From NCBI RefSeq assembly GCF_008728515.1, contig NC_044991.1, positions 41,620,968-41,684,967 of the forward strand: DNA of 64,000 nt, read 5' to 3'. The translations under genes and the position numbers were made by a program. Source of the stretch: Papio anubis. Taxonomy: Eukaryota; Chordata; Mammalia; Primates; Cercopithecidae. The notes beneath the pieces are model-generated. The model was not told the origin of the DNA and made no database searches. It saw only the letters and a list, made by a program, of their open reading frames with translations. Of the stretch, positions 45,740 to 56,519 are shown one piece after another. Position 1 is the first letter of the stretch, and each line of letters starts with the position of its first letter.

Positions 45740-46960
45740 AGTGTTTCTTAGAATCACTTCCCAAGTAAATGACTTGCCTTCAAAACTTTTTCTATAAGTC
45801 TACTTTAGAAAGAACCCAACATAAGACAATGTCCCAGTTTATGCAATTAACAAGTGCTAGAGCCAATATTCAAACTGGTCTGACTCTATACTTTCTATAT
45901 CAATGATGAGAGAGAATGTTTCAAACAGTCTCTCGTCTCCACTCAGGGCCATTGCGGTGGACACTGAACAGGTCGCAGAAATAAAAGAAAATTAGGGTAG
46001 GAAGTCATTGTCTTCACTGAAGACCTCGTTGTGCTCCAATCACTTTGAATTGATTCTTCCAATCTGCCTCAGAAAGACATCATGGCCCCGATCATAGGAG
46101 AAAGTGGGTACCATGGCAGACAGATATTCTTCCTGAAAATCCAAGAAGAGTTTGGAGAAAAGCTTTCTGAAAATCCAAAACATGACTCGTCTTGAGAGCT
46201 CAGAATGCAGCTCAGGTGGCCGCATTTATAAAAAGCTAGGGTAGTTAAGGAGAAGAAATGCTACTCAGCTGTTATCACTTTAATCACAGTTATACCATGG
46301 CCAGCAATGCCATCAACAGTGGCATCTCCATTTGTCTACTCTGGTCATGGGCCATGAACCCAATTACCCATGCTTGGAAACTCCCAGCAAGAATGAAGTT
46401 CCCTTATAAATCAATCACAGCAAGCCATTTCAGGAAGAAAGCATTACCCAAACTATTGAAGACTGATTACCTTTCACCATGGCTTTTACTGTTGATGCCT
46501 CACCCAATTTAATCTGATGTATCAGCTCTCATTTGGATGTTCCGATCTACATGTGGAGAATGTCACTGCTGTGACTGCCTGCACAAACAACACAACATCA
46601 GAAAATGAAAGTCGAAATCCGCGGAGAAGGGAGCATTGCCCGGCACAGCCTGGGAGCATGGTAGGCACTTAACAAATACACATAAAGAAAACTGAGTCAT
46701 GGATTTCCTATGAATTGATAAGATGTGTGAATGAAGGCCAAGTGCTCTAGTTTTGGAAGAAGAGAGTTGAAGGGAAATGCTGGTAAAAAATAGCCAGAAT
46801 TTCAGTTTACAGAAAAATAAGGCAAACAAATTGTCTGCTGCCTTAATATCCTTGAGACTTCTGGGCTTTTACAGTTACCCTTTTTCTATATATTATTAAT
46901 AAAATATGGCTTGTGAAACTTGAAGAGGCTCTTTTAGGCCACAGATGGGACAATCTAAGC
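45740..46960. other. Unique intergenic sequence
   Basis: No gene was recognised. 45830-45890 is a weak MIR-like phrase. The open frames at 46040-46225 (minus), 46258-46512 and 46563-46829 (minus) have no known domain. Confidence 0.4.
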
Positions 46961-46971
46961 ACTGTTAGATA

Positions 46972-47140
46972 ACTAGCTAAGCATGGCGGCATTCACTTAT
47001 AATCACAGTTTCTCAGGAGGCTGAGGCAGGAGGATTGCTTGAGCCTGGGAGTTTAAGGCTGCTGAGAGCACTGATCATGCCACTGCAATACAGCCTGTGT
47101 GACAGAGAGAGACCTTGTCTCAAAAAAAAAAAAAAAAAAG
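46972..47140 (+). mobile_element. Alu monomer (FRAM/AluJ right-arm type)
   Basis: AGCTAAGCATGGCGGCATTC through AAGGCTGCTGAGAGCACTG to a clean A18 tail at 47122-47139. It is monomeric and old by sequence, but its tail is intact. Confidence 0.8.
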
Positions 47141-47172
47141 TAGTAACTGCAAAAGGTTGAAATGTAACAAGT

Positions 47173-47470
47173 GGGTCAGGTGCAGTGGCTCACACCTGTA
47201 ATGCCAACATTTTGGGAGGCCAAGGTGGGCGGATCACCTGAGGCCAGGAGTTCAAGACCAGCCTGGTCAACATGGCAAAACCCCATCTCCACTGAAAATA
47301 CAAAAATTAGCTGAGCGTGATGGCACATGCCTGTAATCCCAGCTTACTTGGGAGGCTGAGGCAAGAGAATCATTTGAATCTGGGAGGCGGAGGTTATAGT
47401 GAGCCGAGATCGCACCACTGCACTCCAGCCTAGGCGATGGAGCGAGACTCCGTCTCAAAACAAAAAAAAG
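47173..47470 (+). mobile_element. Alu
   Basis: A full-length dimer with a perfect target duplication GAAATGTAACAAGTG at about 47159-47173 and 47470-47484. Confidence 0.96.
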
Positions 47471-47489
47471 AAATGTAACAAGTGCATTT

Positions 47490-49560
47490 AAATATCTGCA
47501 TTCATAATAATTGAAAAAGAATTAATACATAAGTTTATAATAATTCCTGGGACTCCATTGGCGGATGCAAGTGAACCAATGCATCATTTTGAAAACTGGC
47601 AAATGAAAGGGAATGAGTCCATTTAAAAAGATAGGAAAAAATCCTGTGCCCCATTCTACGCACTAACAGAGATCCAGATCCTGGCCAGTTCCCTCTGAAA
47701 GGTGCTGGAGAGCCATTCTTTTTACTGGAGTGCTCCCCCCTTCTGTGTGCTTTTCCTTCTCCACTCTTGCTCCTCCACCCAGCTCCTCCTGGTCCCACAG
47801 CGGCCATCTTCCTGCCACACGACTTCAGTCCAGGCTGGATACTTCAGTGCAAGCCTGCTTCTTCCTGTCCTCCAGGCACCACTGTCACAAGCCAGTTCCA
47901 TTTGGAAGACTTTATTTAACTGTACTCTTGGGGAAATGGTGGCAGAAGGAAATACAGAAAACAAAATTGAGTAACAGACGTCTCCGCGTGTAAGTTATTT
48001 GACAACACTCACTGCTTGGGGAAGTCCAGACATCTCCATATGGAAGTTATTTGACCACACTCACTCCTTGAGGAAGTCCTCTCACCTTCTGCACATTCTT
48101 GCTGCCACCATCCATATAGTTTGGGTCTCCCTTTCTCTAACCTTCATAGAAATACCCGCCAAACACCTCTCCCAACCCCAGCGCCTACTACCAAACTTGT
48201 CAAACTTTCTGAAGCTTTTGATTTTTTAAGGCAAACAGGTTAACCCTTCCTGGATTAAATCTCTTCCTACCCATATTATCCCCTGGAGAACTTGATTTAT
48301 ACAATAGAATATGACTGTTTAAGTTGCTTTTCTCAAACAAAAGAGACATTCCTCGCTAATTGGGATTCTGGTTTCTCGTTGGACCATCTGACTCAAACTC
48401 CAATCAGATTTTTTTTTCTAGTCTTTCCATTAAATTAAAAAATGTCTAAAAATTTTAAAGGTTTAAGTTCAAGTGCTCATTGGTGCTATTAATCAAAGAT
48501 GTATTATGTATATATTTCAAACAAGCTCTATTAATCAGCCTGCCAATTATTTTTTATATTGTGTGGTCTATTTCCCCACAGGCACTAGCCAACCATCAGT
48601 TACTTTCCATCCAAAGTGCAGGTCTTTCAGCCGTATTCACTATAGTATTAGTCTATGACCTTCGAAAACATACTGTTGCTTTGTTTGGGGAAAAAATCTA
48701 ATTACAGTAGTTAAATGAACTGGAATTAATTAAGTTGTGGATACTTGACATTTATAGCTAATTGGTCATATCCATCATAAAAAGAGAAATTGGGCCTTTT
48801 ATCTCTCTGTTTTATCAACCATGCTGAAAATCAATAGTGTTTCCAGGAAGGGGGTGCCAAGGCTCCCAGCAGCCTGTTTGACCCAGAGGAAAACACAGGT
48901 CTTCATTAAATTATAGTTAGAAATTTCTTAGCTGGGGAAAGTCCTCAGGAAAGGAATCATGGGTTTCTGTATTTCCAGATAGAGACTTTAGAGATAGCTT
49001 AATTTGGGGTTCTCTGAACAGAAAACTCACTAATCCAAGTAAAGGGGAGCTTGCCACAGTGCTTACTGGTGGGTCACCTTTCATTCCTGAACAGCCCCTC
49101 ATTTCCACTTCAGCATGTTGTGTCCAAGATAAGCAACTTTAGCCATAGCCAGGAGACAAGGTGCTAGGAGTCCCCGAGAGATTTGCTGAAACTCACAAGG
49201 CCCATAATTCTTCAGAGGGAATAATCTAAGAGGGAGTGAGTTCATAGTGTCATCGTGTATGTATTAGTTTGACAGAAATGGAAAGAAATATGAAAAGAAG
49301 AGGAACTTCTGTTTTATTTTTGTGATCCTATAAATAAGCTCTAAACTGCCTTCCAGGAAGACTGGTGCACTTCATATTTCCATCAACCATGCATGAGACT
49401 ATACTTTTCCCCAGAGTGATATCGATGATTTCGCGCTTCCTTACAATTTTCCATCTGATGGGTGTAATGTCTTGTTGTTAACTGAATTTGCATCTCCCTG
49501 AGGATTTGGTGTATTTAGTATCTTTTCATATGTTTGTTGACCATTTGGCAGCATCCATTA
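47490..49560. other. Unique intergenic sequence, including a 52-bp tandem duplication
   Basis: No gene was recognised. 47690-47900 is pyrimidine-rich and CpG-poor, with overlapping short open frames on both strands. 48470-48830 is AT-rich with many TAAT cores. 49270-49560 (CAAATTATATATTTTTGATG nearby) grades into an L1 fragment. Confidence 0.4.
47975..48078. repeat. 52-bp tandem duplication, diverged
   Basis: Unit 1 (47975-48026) starts CAGACGTCTCCGCGTGTAAG and unit 2 (48027-48078) starts CAGACATCTCCATATGGAAG. Both continue TTATTTGAC and end GGAAGTC. There are about eight to nine differences, several at CpG sites. Confidence 0.93.
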
Positions 49561-49579
49561 CAGTTCAAATTATATATTT

Positions 49580-49770
49580 TTGATGTAGCAGTTGCACTCC
49601 TGGAAATGTTTCCTATGGAAATAATGCACATAACATCATGATTCCTATGCACATAACATCATGATATGTGCAGACATATTTATAGTAGCATTGTTCATAG
49701 CTACAACTTGGACACAAAGTCAATATTCATTAAGAGAAATGGTTGGCTAAATTATGATACTCCAATACTG
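49580..49770 (+). mobile_element. Old L1 fragment
   Basis: GTTTCCTATGGAAATAATGC, TTTATAGTAGCATTGTTCAT and GAGAAATGGTTGGCTAAATT are L1 ORF2/3' UTR phrases. A 23-bp-period duplication of ATGCACATAACATCATGAT lies inside at 49624-49665. The L1 resumes at about 50785-50890. Confidence 0.75.
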
Positions 49771-49809
49771 TATTAGACAAGGTTCTCCAGAGAAACAGAA
49801 CCAATAGGG

Positions 49810-49849
<40 letters not shown>

Positions 49850-49888
49850 CAGACAGATAGATAGATTGATTGATTGATTGATAGACAG
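49810..49888. repeat. (GATA)n microsatellite, left block
   Basis: GATA units at 49811-49864, interrupted by GACA, then four GATT units and GATAGACAG. Confidence 0.97.
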
Positions 49889-49889
49889 A

Positions 49890-50240
49890 GATATTGTTTG
49901 GCTCTGTGACCGCACCTAAATCTCATCTTGAATTGTAATCCCCATGTGTCAAGGGAGAGACCTGGTGGGAGGTGATTTAATCATGGAAGCAATTTCTCCA
50001 TGCTGTTCTTGTGATAGTGAGGGAGGTCTCACATGATCTGATGGTTTCAAAGTGGCAATTTCCCTTCTCTCTCTCTCCTGCCCCCTTGTGAAGAAGGTGC
50101 CTGCTTCCCCTTTGCCTTCCACCATGATTGTGAGTTTCCTGAGACCTCCCCAGTCATGTGTAACTGTGAGTCAATTAAACCTTTTGTTTATAAATTACCC
50201 AGTCTCAGGCAGTTCTTTAGAGCAGTGTGAAAACAGACTC

Positions 50241-50241
<1 letters not shown>
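49890..50241 (+). mobile_element. MSTB-type MaLR solo LTR inside the GATA array
   Basis: From GATATTGTTTGGCTCTGTGA through AATCCCCATGTGTCAAGGGA, GAAGAAGGTGCCTGCTTCCC and AATTACCCAGTCTCAGGCAG to GTGTGAAAACAGACTCA. This matches the MST LTR from end to end, with no internal region and no second LTR. Confidence 0.9.
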
Positions 50242-50294
<53 letters not shown>

Positions 50295-50313
50295 ACAGAT
50301 AGATAGATAGATA
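50240..50313. repeat. (GATA)n microsatellite, right block
   Basis: About 17 near-perfect GATA units with one AAACA interruption at 50293-50297. Confidence 0.97.
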
Positions 50314-50894
50314 CTAGACTATAAGGAATTGGCTCAAGTAATTGTGGAGGCTAAGAAGTTCCATGATCTGCTCTCTGCAAGCAGAAGACCCAGGAAATAC
50401 AGTGGTGCAGCTCCAATCTGAGTCTGAAGGCCTGAGAACCAGGAGAACTGAGAAGGTAGGTTCCAGTCCAAATATAAAGGCCTAGAATCAGCAGAGCTGA
50501 GGGTGTAAGTCCTAATCCAAGGGCAAGAGAAGATCCATGTCCCAGCTTAAAGACAGGCAGAGAGAGCAAATTCTCTCTTACTACTCCTTTTTCTTCTATT
50601 CAGGCCTCCAACAGGTTGGATGAGGCCTACTCAACATTGGAAAGAGCCATCTGCTTTACTGAGATTACTGATTCAAATGTTAATCTCATCCAGAAACACT
50701 CTCACAGACAAACCCAGAAAAATGTTTGACCATATATCCAGATCCTTGTGACCCAGTCAAGTTTACACATAAAATTAACTATCATATATATCGTGACAGG
50801 TTACACAGACATAAAAAAGAACAAAGATTTCACTGTGGTGTTATTGAATGAGTTAGGTAAACAGCAGAAAATAGGTACACATGATCTCACTTTT

Positions 50895-52515
50895 GGAATG
50901 CAGTACCATCCTTGGGCCCAGCAAAGAGGATCCCTTGCCCTGGACCTTGTGCTTTAGAAGGCTCTGTTCTGGTCCTTTTCCAGGGATATCCCTCCTCAGA
51001 AGGTGGAAGTGTGCTGAGTTCAGGGGACATGATCATCCAGAGACCCCGTGCCTTCATTCAGGCTTCGGGACCCTGTAATTTCTTATCCGAACAGCTCTCA
51101 ACCCATTTCCAAGGTCTGCACAGACCTCTTTCCTTGAGCCTCCCTCTCAAGGGTAACTGTGCTAGGTTACACACCCCTAGGCCCAAAGAGAGGCCACGGG
51201 CTGGCTTTTTGCACAGAATATGGATGGGGCTTGAACTTGTAGGCTGAAGTGTCCATACGTACGTGCACAAAGATGGAGTCAGTGCTAAGAAGAGAACGGG
51301 ACAGACCATAAGCTGATGGCCTCCATTTGTATTCTTGCCCCAGTCCTGCACCTATGAAGGGCAGGCCACCCGCAGACATGATGCATGAGGCCACTGCAAA
51401 GACACTCTAAGCAACTATTGCCAGGAAGGTATTTAATGTAGCTGCCTAGGGGTGTCAGGTTCTGTACAAATGTATGGTTCTTTTTCTGTTCAGTTTTCAG
51501 GCAGAGGAGATTGTTCCCAGAAGGGGCTCGTTAGACCATTGCACATCGAGAAGATGCAGCCCCTCAAGCAGAACAATTGTCCCTCCAAAGAGACAGAGTG
51601 GCCAGCCTCTGCAGTTAGTCCTTCCTGGAGGTACAGGCACAACCCCGACATGGAAAATGAGCAACACAAACAAATTGCAGGACACACAAACTGTGAGACC
51701 AGAGCGTCATGGAAAATGCTCAAGAAGTCCAGCTCAGTCCCAGAGCACATCTCTGACCACCCCCCTTCTCCCTGGTTAAGGACTGGAGATGTGTGTCAAG
51801 ACCCAACGTAGGACTTTCTGTTTATTGATATGTAAGTTTGCCTATGTAAGGCACAGATTTCTCAGCCCAGACAACAAATTCATGTGTTGAGGAACGATTG
51901 CCTGTGTGTTTATACATGGATATATGAATGAGGTGGTTCCTGAATGAATATAAGACTCAAGATGTTGGCCAAGACTGGGAAAATCCAGACAAAGAACACC
52001 TCTTCTAGACTCAATTTTAATGAGAGCTTTCTCTGTCTGGATTTATTATGTGTCACATGAAAACCTGTTAAAGTTCCATGGAAAAAGATGTCCTGAATAT
52101 TTTATACCTTATTCAAACGGTTCAGATATATATTTCAGCTTACAGATGTTGAAACTATCTTAAAGTGTCAAATGTTTTGTTGGAATGAATCTTTTACTTC
52201 AATAATTTTTCAAAGTTTTTTTTAAAGCCTGACTCAAAGCAAAAGTAAAACAGATAAAAGCTGAGCCAATTTATCTGAATTGGAGCTGGAGATTCCTATC
52301 TTCGCTCACTGGCTCCCCGTCTCCCATCACCCCTGGGAAGAAATATCTGGGAAGGGGGAAAAAGAGATATTGCCACTAAGTCTCTTTACTTCCTTGAGCT
52401 AAGCTTAAACATCACTGACCAAATTCCCCCTTTTTATTTTAGATAAAGAAACGGAGTACTTAAGAGGTTAACCCTTAGAAGAAAGTAAAGATTTATTATT
52501 ATTCAGAGTATATAA
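50895..52515. other. Unassigned intergenic sequence
   Basis: 50895-51800 is more GC-rich than its surroundings, with several overlapping open frames on both strands (the longest 111-119 codons) and no recognisable domain. It might be an unidentified LTR or other repeat. 51800-52515 is AT-rich unique sequence. Confidence 0.35.
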
Positions 52516-52520
52516 AACAC

Positions 52521-52872
52521 TTCCCACCTACCTTGTGTTGAAAGATGAGGGTCCCTTACTGCATTAACAAAGGGAAGGCAAGAACGGGACGTCTGGTCCA
52601 CAAGATGACCTGTGCCATTGTCACCTTCACGCAGGTTAACTTAGAAGACCAAGGAGTTTTGTCTAAGCTGGTGGAAGCTACCAAGACCAATTACAACAAC
52701 AAATATGATGAGATCCATCATCTCAGGGGAAGCAATGTCCCAGGCCCAAAATCCATGGCTCACATTGCCAAGCTGGAAATGGCAAAGGATACAGGCTTGC
52801 CACTAAACTGAATTAAATGTACACTATTGAGTTTTCTGTACATAAAAATAATTGTAAAATTCCTTCCAAAAC
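52521..52872 (+). pseudogene. RPL7A processed pseudogene, 5'-truncated
   Basis: The translated sequence aligns with the C-terminal ~95 residues of 60S ribosomal protein L7a (eL8): VPYCINKGKARTGRLVHKMT, then FTQVN, LSKLVEATKTNYNNKYDEI and IAKLE. The 3' UTR follows (AATTAAATGTACACTATTGA, TTTTCTGTACATAAAAATAA) with a weak A-rich end at 52868. No introns are present. The copy is dead: CGT-to-TGA stop at the codon before the lysine-methionine pair (52538-52540), many substitutions, and a frame change just before the normal stop codon. Sequence upstream of 52521 does not match RPL7A, so roughly two-thirds of the mRNA is missing. CAGAGTATATAAAA upstream and CAGTATATATAAGG downstream may be a worn target duplication. 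The functional RPL7A gene is elsewhere. Confidence 0.92.
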
Positions 52873-52914
52873 AGTATATATAAGGATATATAAATATAAT
52901 AATAGCAATAATGA

Positions 52915-53055
52915 TCAGCACTTTATGGGCACTTACTATCCGCTAGGCACTGTGCTAAGCGTCTTACCTCCACCTCAATTACCTCACAAAGCCCTTTTAA
53001 CAACCTTGTGAGATCAATATTATCTTTGTTTTCAGATGAGGAGACCGAATCTTCA
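52915..53055 (-). mobile_element. MIR fragment, minus
   Basis: GGGCACTTACTATCCGCTAG, GCACTGTGCTAAGCGTCTTA and TTTTCAGATGAGGAGACCGA are antisense MIR phrases. Confidence 0.75.
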
Positions 53056-53131
53056 AGATCTAGCAGGGGGAAGAGCATGCACTTAGATCTATGAACCCTG
53101 ATACCAAGATCTTAACCTCTACTGTTTAGAG

Positions 53132-53655
53132 CAGTTTCTCAACTGTGGCATCACTGACTTTTGGGACCAGATTATTCTTGTTATGCGGGCTGTTCTGTGC
53201 ATTGTAGGGGGTTTAGCAGCATCCCTGGCCTCTATCCATTAGATTTCAGTAACAGCCTCTCAGCTATGATGATCAAAAATGTCTCCAAGCCAGGCGAAGT
53301 AACTCACACCTCTAATCCCAGCAACTTGGGAGTCTGACGTGGGAGGATTGCTTGAGCCCAGAAGTTTGAGATTAGCCTGGGCAATATAGTGAGACCCCAT
53401 CTCTATGAAAAAATTTGTAATTATCCCAGTGATGGCATCACGGGTAGTCCCAGCTCCTCTGGAAGCTGAGACTGGAGGATCACTTGAGCCTCAGAGTCTG
53501 CAGTAAGTTACGATTGCACCACTGCACTCCAGCCTGGGCAAAAGAGTGACGTCCTGTCTCTTAAAAAAAAATTATTTTAATTGAAAAAAAATGTCTTCAG
53601 ACATTGCCAAATGTCAACTGCAGGGCAAAATTATCCCCATCTGGAAACACTGGTC
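53132..53655 (-). mobile_element. MER20 hAT-Charlie MITE, minus, split by an Alu
   Basis: 53132-53288 (CAGTTTCTCAACTGTGGCAT, TTTAGCAGCATCCCTGGCCT, ATCAAAAATGTCTCCA) and 53592-53655 (CAGACATTGCCAAATGTCAA, GGGCAAAATTATCCCC) are the two halves of one inverted MER20. Confidence 0.88.
53290..53580 (+). mobile_element. Alu (AluJ-type) inside MER20
   Basis: A diverged dimer from GCCAGGCGAAGTAACTCACA to the A-rich tail TCTCTTAAAAAAAAATT. The duplicated target AAAATGTCT(C/T)C appears at about 53277 and 53588. Confidence 0.92.
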
Positions 53656-53659
53656 AACA

Positions 53660-54575
53660 GATAGATGAAGTACTCATAAAATTTGTTATGGTGTGCTATC
53701 TCCACGTAGCTGTCCAAATGGACCCATCTCATGGACCAGCTAACGGAGGGCCCCATACAAGAGTCACTTTGGGAAATCACTGATGAAAGACATTTGTCTT
53801 GTGCACCAAGTGGGTTATTTACTGACTATTGTCCCTCTTCACACAATCACTGTGGAGCCCCACAGGTACCCATCTAAATGTCCCATCCATAATCATTTCT
53901 TCTGACAAAATTATACCCAGTATGGGGAAGTTGCAGGTTATGGGAACCTGGAGATGATTCCATGTGGGGGTCCGTTGTAGGAAAAAGGAATACAAAACTT
54001 CTATGAATAAAAAATTAGGTGCAGGGCTTTGGAAGTGCTCATGTGAGTGAGGGGCCCCTAAACTTACATTTCATCTGTGCACACAGGCAAGGTCTTAGAT
54101 TTCCGCCTGTTTTACTCACACGTAGGAAACTTGACTCTGTTTGGTGTCATCACTTAGCATTCTTCCCCACTCGGGTAACATAACCATTTTCTCTTTTATC
54201 ATGGCCTTGTGATAAAACGGCAATGGGGGCTTCCTTGTCACACCAAGGTTTACATGATCTTGCCCAGAAATATGGTATCCAAATCATGGAAGGGCATTTT
54301 CTTGCTTAGTAGCTGTTTAATACAGCTCATGGAAAGTAAAAAGGAGTAAATATTTGAAAAATTGAATTCCATTTCCCTGATAAAAGTCATACTGCAGATT
54401 TGAAGGAGCCAATTTCCTGACTGTTAAGGATTATGTTTTACTTCCCTGCTCATCAAGTGTCCTGCAGAAGTTTCCTCATCAATTATCTTTCTTTTACTTT
54501 ATTAAGTACAGAAAATGGTTGGGGTGAAAATGAACTTGATAAACCCCTGCAATAATTTAATTTGCATTTTTAAAA
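53660..54575. other. Unassigned intergenic sequence
   Basis: No gene was recognised. 53720-54320 has the compositional look of an old LTR (GGGGCCCCTAAACTTACATT nearby), but I cannot assign it. Confidence 0.35.
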
Positions 54576-54582
54576 AATTCTT

Positions 54583-54866
54583 GGCTGAATGCAGTGGTTC
54601 AAGCGTGTAATCCCAACCCTTTGGGAGGCCAAAGCAGGAGGATGGCTTGAGCTCAGGAGTTGGAAACCTGCCTGGGCAACATAGAGAGATATTAGCTGGG
54701 CATGGTTAATGCATGCCTGTAGTCGCACCTCCTCAAGAGATTGAGTCCAGGGAATTGCTTGAGCCCAGGAGTTCAAGGTTGCAGTGAGCTATGAGATAAT
54801 GACACCGCACTCCAGCCTGTGTGACAGAGTGAGACCTTGCCTCAAATAAATAAATATAAAAACTAA
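54583..54866 (+). mobile_element. Alu (AluJ-type)
   Basis: A diverged, internally shortened dimer from GGCTGAATGCAGTGGTTCAA to the (AAAT)n tail at 54845-54860. Confidence 0.92.
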
Positions 54867-54869
54867 ATA

Positions 54870-55430
54870 AAACTTCTAAAAGCAGGAAAGAGTAAAAATC
54901 TGGTAAAAAGCACTGGTGAAGACTGGATTAGAGTAATGAGGAAATGCAGCCTGTCCCATAATGCAATCCATACTTCATTTGGTGATCTCAGGAGAGATAG
55001 TACATTGCTATTGCACCCCTCTCTACCCAGCAGGTCCTGCTATATCCTTCCCAATTAAGAAAGACAAACCATAGTCTTCTTTTCCTCCCCTGCTTCATGT
55101 CAGACTCCATCTTCCTTTCACGTTTGCTTTGGAAAAAAATATAAAAACATCGAGCTATAAAATCACAGCAATCCAATCATCCATCCTCATCTCTTCTTCT
55201 TCCCTTGTATCCTCTGAGAATGATCCATAGTTGGGTCATTCTAAATAAATGTTGCATTCTACAAGTTCTAATAGTGCACCTCTTAAGAGATCTCTGGGTA
55301 TTACTCCTTGTCCTTAGAGAATAGATCCCTTCACAATTTGGGGCATCCTTCCCCTGCTTGCTGGGAGTCTTGGTAGATAACGCAAGGCACAGCTGCTGCT
55401 TTCTCCAGAGGATTTCCTTGGTCAAAGGTG
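54870..55430. other. Unique intergenic sequence
   Basis: No gene was recognised. The open frames at 54988-55176 and 55177-55482 (both minus) have no known domain. Confidence 0.4.
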
Positions 55431-55439
55431 AATGAGTCT

Positions 55440-56515
55440 GCTCCGGCTGACATAAGTACCGTGAGCTGTGGGGCTTAAACAACAGACATTTATTTCCTCA
55501 CAGTTCTGGAGTCTGGAAGTCCAAGATCAAGGTGTCAGCAGAGTTGGTTTCATTCAGAGGCCTCTCTCTGTGGCTTGCAGGTAGTTGCCTTCTCTGCATC
55601 TTCATATAGTCTTCTTTTTGTTTGCCTATTTTTTGGTTTTGTTTGTTTGTTTGCTTGTTTGTTTTTGTTTTGGAGACAGGGTCTCACTCTATCACCCAGG
55701 CCGGAGTACAGTGGTGTGATCTCAGCTTTCTGCAACCTCCACTTCCTAGGTTCAAGTGATTCTCATGCCTCAGCCTCCGAGTAGCTGGGATTACAGGTGC
55801 ATGCCACCACACCCAGCTCATTTTTTTTGTATTTTAACTAGAGACAAGGTTTCACCATGTTGGTCAGACTGGTCTTGAACTCGTGACCTCAAATGATCTG
55901 CCCACCTTGGCTTCCCAAAGTGTTAGGATTACAAGCGTGAGCCACCGCGCTGGGCCTCTGTGTGCCTATTCTAAATTTTCTTTTCATGTAAGAACACTTA
56001 TCATATTGGACTTGGACTAGGGCCCACCCTAATGTCATCGTTTCCACTTAACTTTAATATCATAGTTAAGTTAAAATGAGGACAGGATTTTAAGGTAAGG
56101 ATTTCCACATAAGTAGCTTTGGGAGACTCAGTTCAGCACCTAACAAGGAGTAGTGTCTTGTTCATTTTAGTAGAAGAATGTCAGGTGTTCAGTGATTAAA
56201 TGACCTTCTGAACAATCCACTGAACCATCCACCAGCACCTCTAATTTATAACCTGTACTATTAATCTAAGTCATTCTTAGAAGAGTTGTTCTGGTGCAGA
56301 CCTTCTTGTAGTTTCAGAGTTGGCATTAGAGAACAAACAATGCTTTTCTTTTTTTCTTTAAAGATATAAATTATAGACATATGCTAACCTTATATGTATC
56401 TTCTGGGTATCCAGGTTATTTACCTCTTTAAAGACCTCATCTCTAAATGCAGTTACATTCTAAAGTACTGGGAGTTGGGACTTCAGCTCATGAAGAGAGG
56501 GTGGGCACAGTTCGG
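55440..56515 (-). mobile_element. MLT1-type MaLR LTR, minus, split by an Alu
   Basis: 55440-55600 (CTCCGGCTGACATAAGTACC, TTATTTCCTCACAGTTCTGG, AGTCCAAGATCAAGGTGTCA) and 55960-56140 (GGACTTGGACTAGGGCCCAC) form one LTR around the Alu. A second similar piece, TCATCTCTAAATGCAGTTAC to ACTGGGAGTTGGGACTTC (56425-56515), may be its displaced end or another copy. Confidence 0.7.
55632..55957 (-). mobile_element. Alu, minus, with (GTTT)n tail
   Basis: The tail is GTTTGTTTGTTTGCTTGTTT at 55639-55671, followed by a full inverted dimer. TTTGCCTATT/TGTGCCTATT flank it. Confidence 0.94.
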
Positions 56516-56519
56516 TGCG

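Larger units (their letters stand above)
49772..50785 (-). mobile_element. Old interspersed repeat, family not named, split by a microsatellite and solo LTR
   Basis: The left part reads TATTAGACAAGGTTCTCCAG and AGAGAAACAGAACCAATAGG. The right part has ATAAGGAATTGGCTCAAGTA, AGGCCTGAGAACCAGGAG, TTCAAATGTTAATCTCATCC and TAAAATTAACTATCA. This is a common human/monkey repeat that normally has a short AT-rich microsatellite after AACCAATAGG, which is exactly where the GATA arrays lie here. Confidence 0.65.

Noticed and set aside
49810..50313. Regularly spaced repeats as a CRISPR-like array
   Set aside because: This is primate DNA with 4-bp GATA microsatellites on either side of a solo LTR. There are no spacers or palindromic repeats.
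50912..51811. Several overlapping 86-119 codon frames
   Set aside because: Open on both strands and in several frames at once, with no recognisable domain. Chance frames in GC-richer DNA are more likely.
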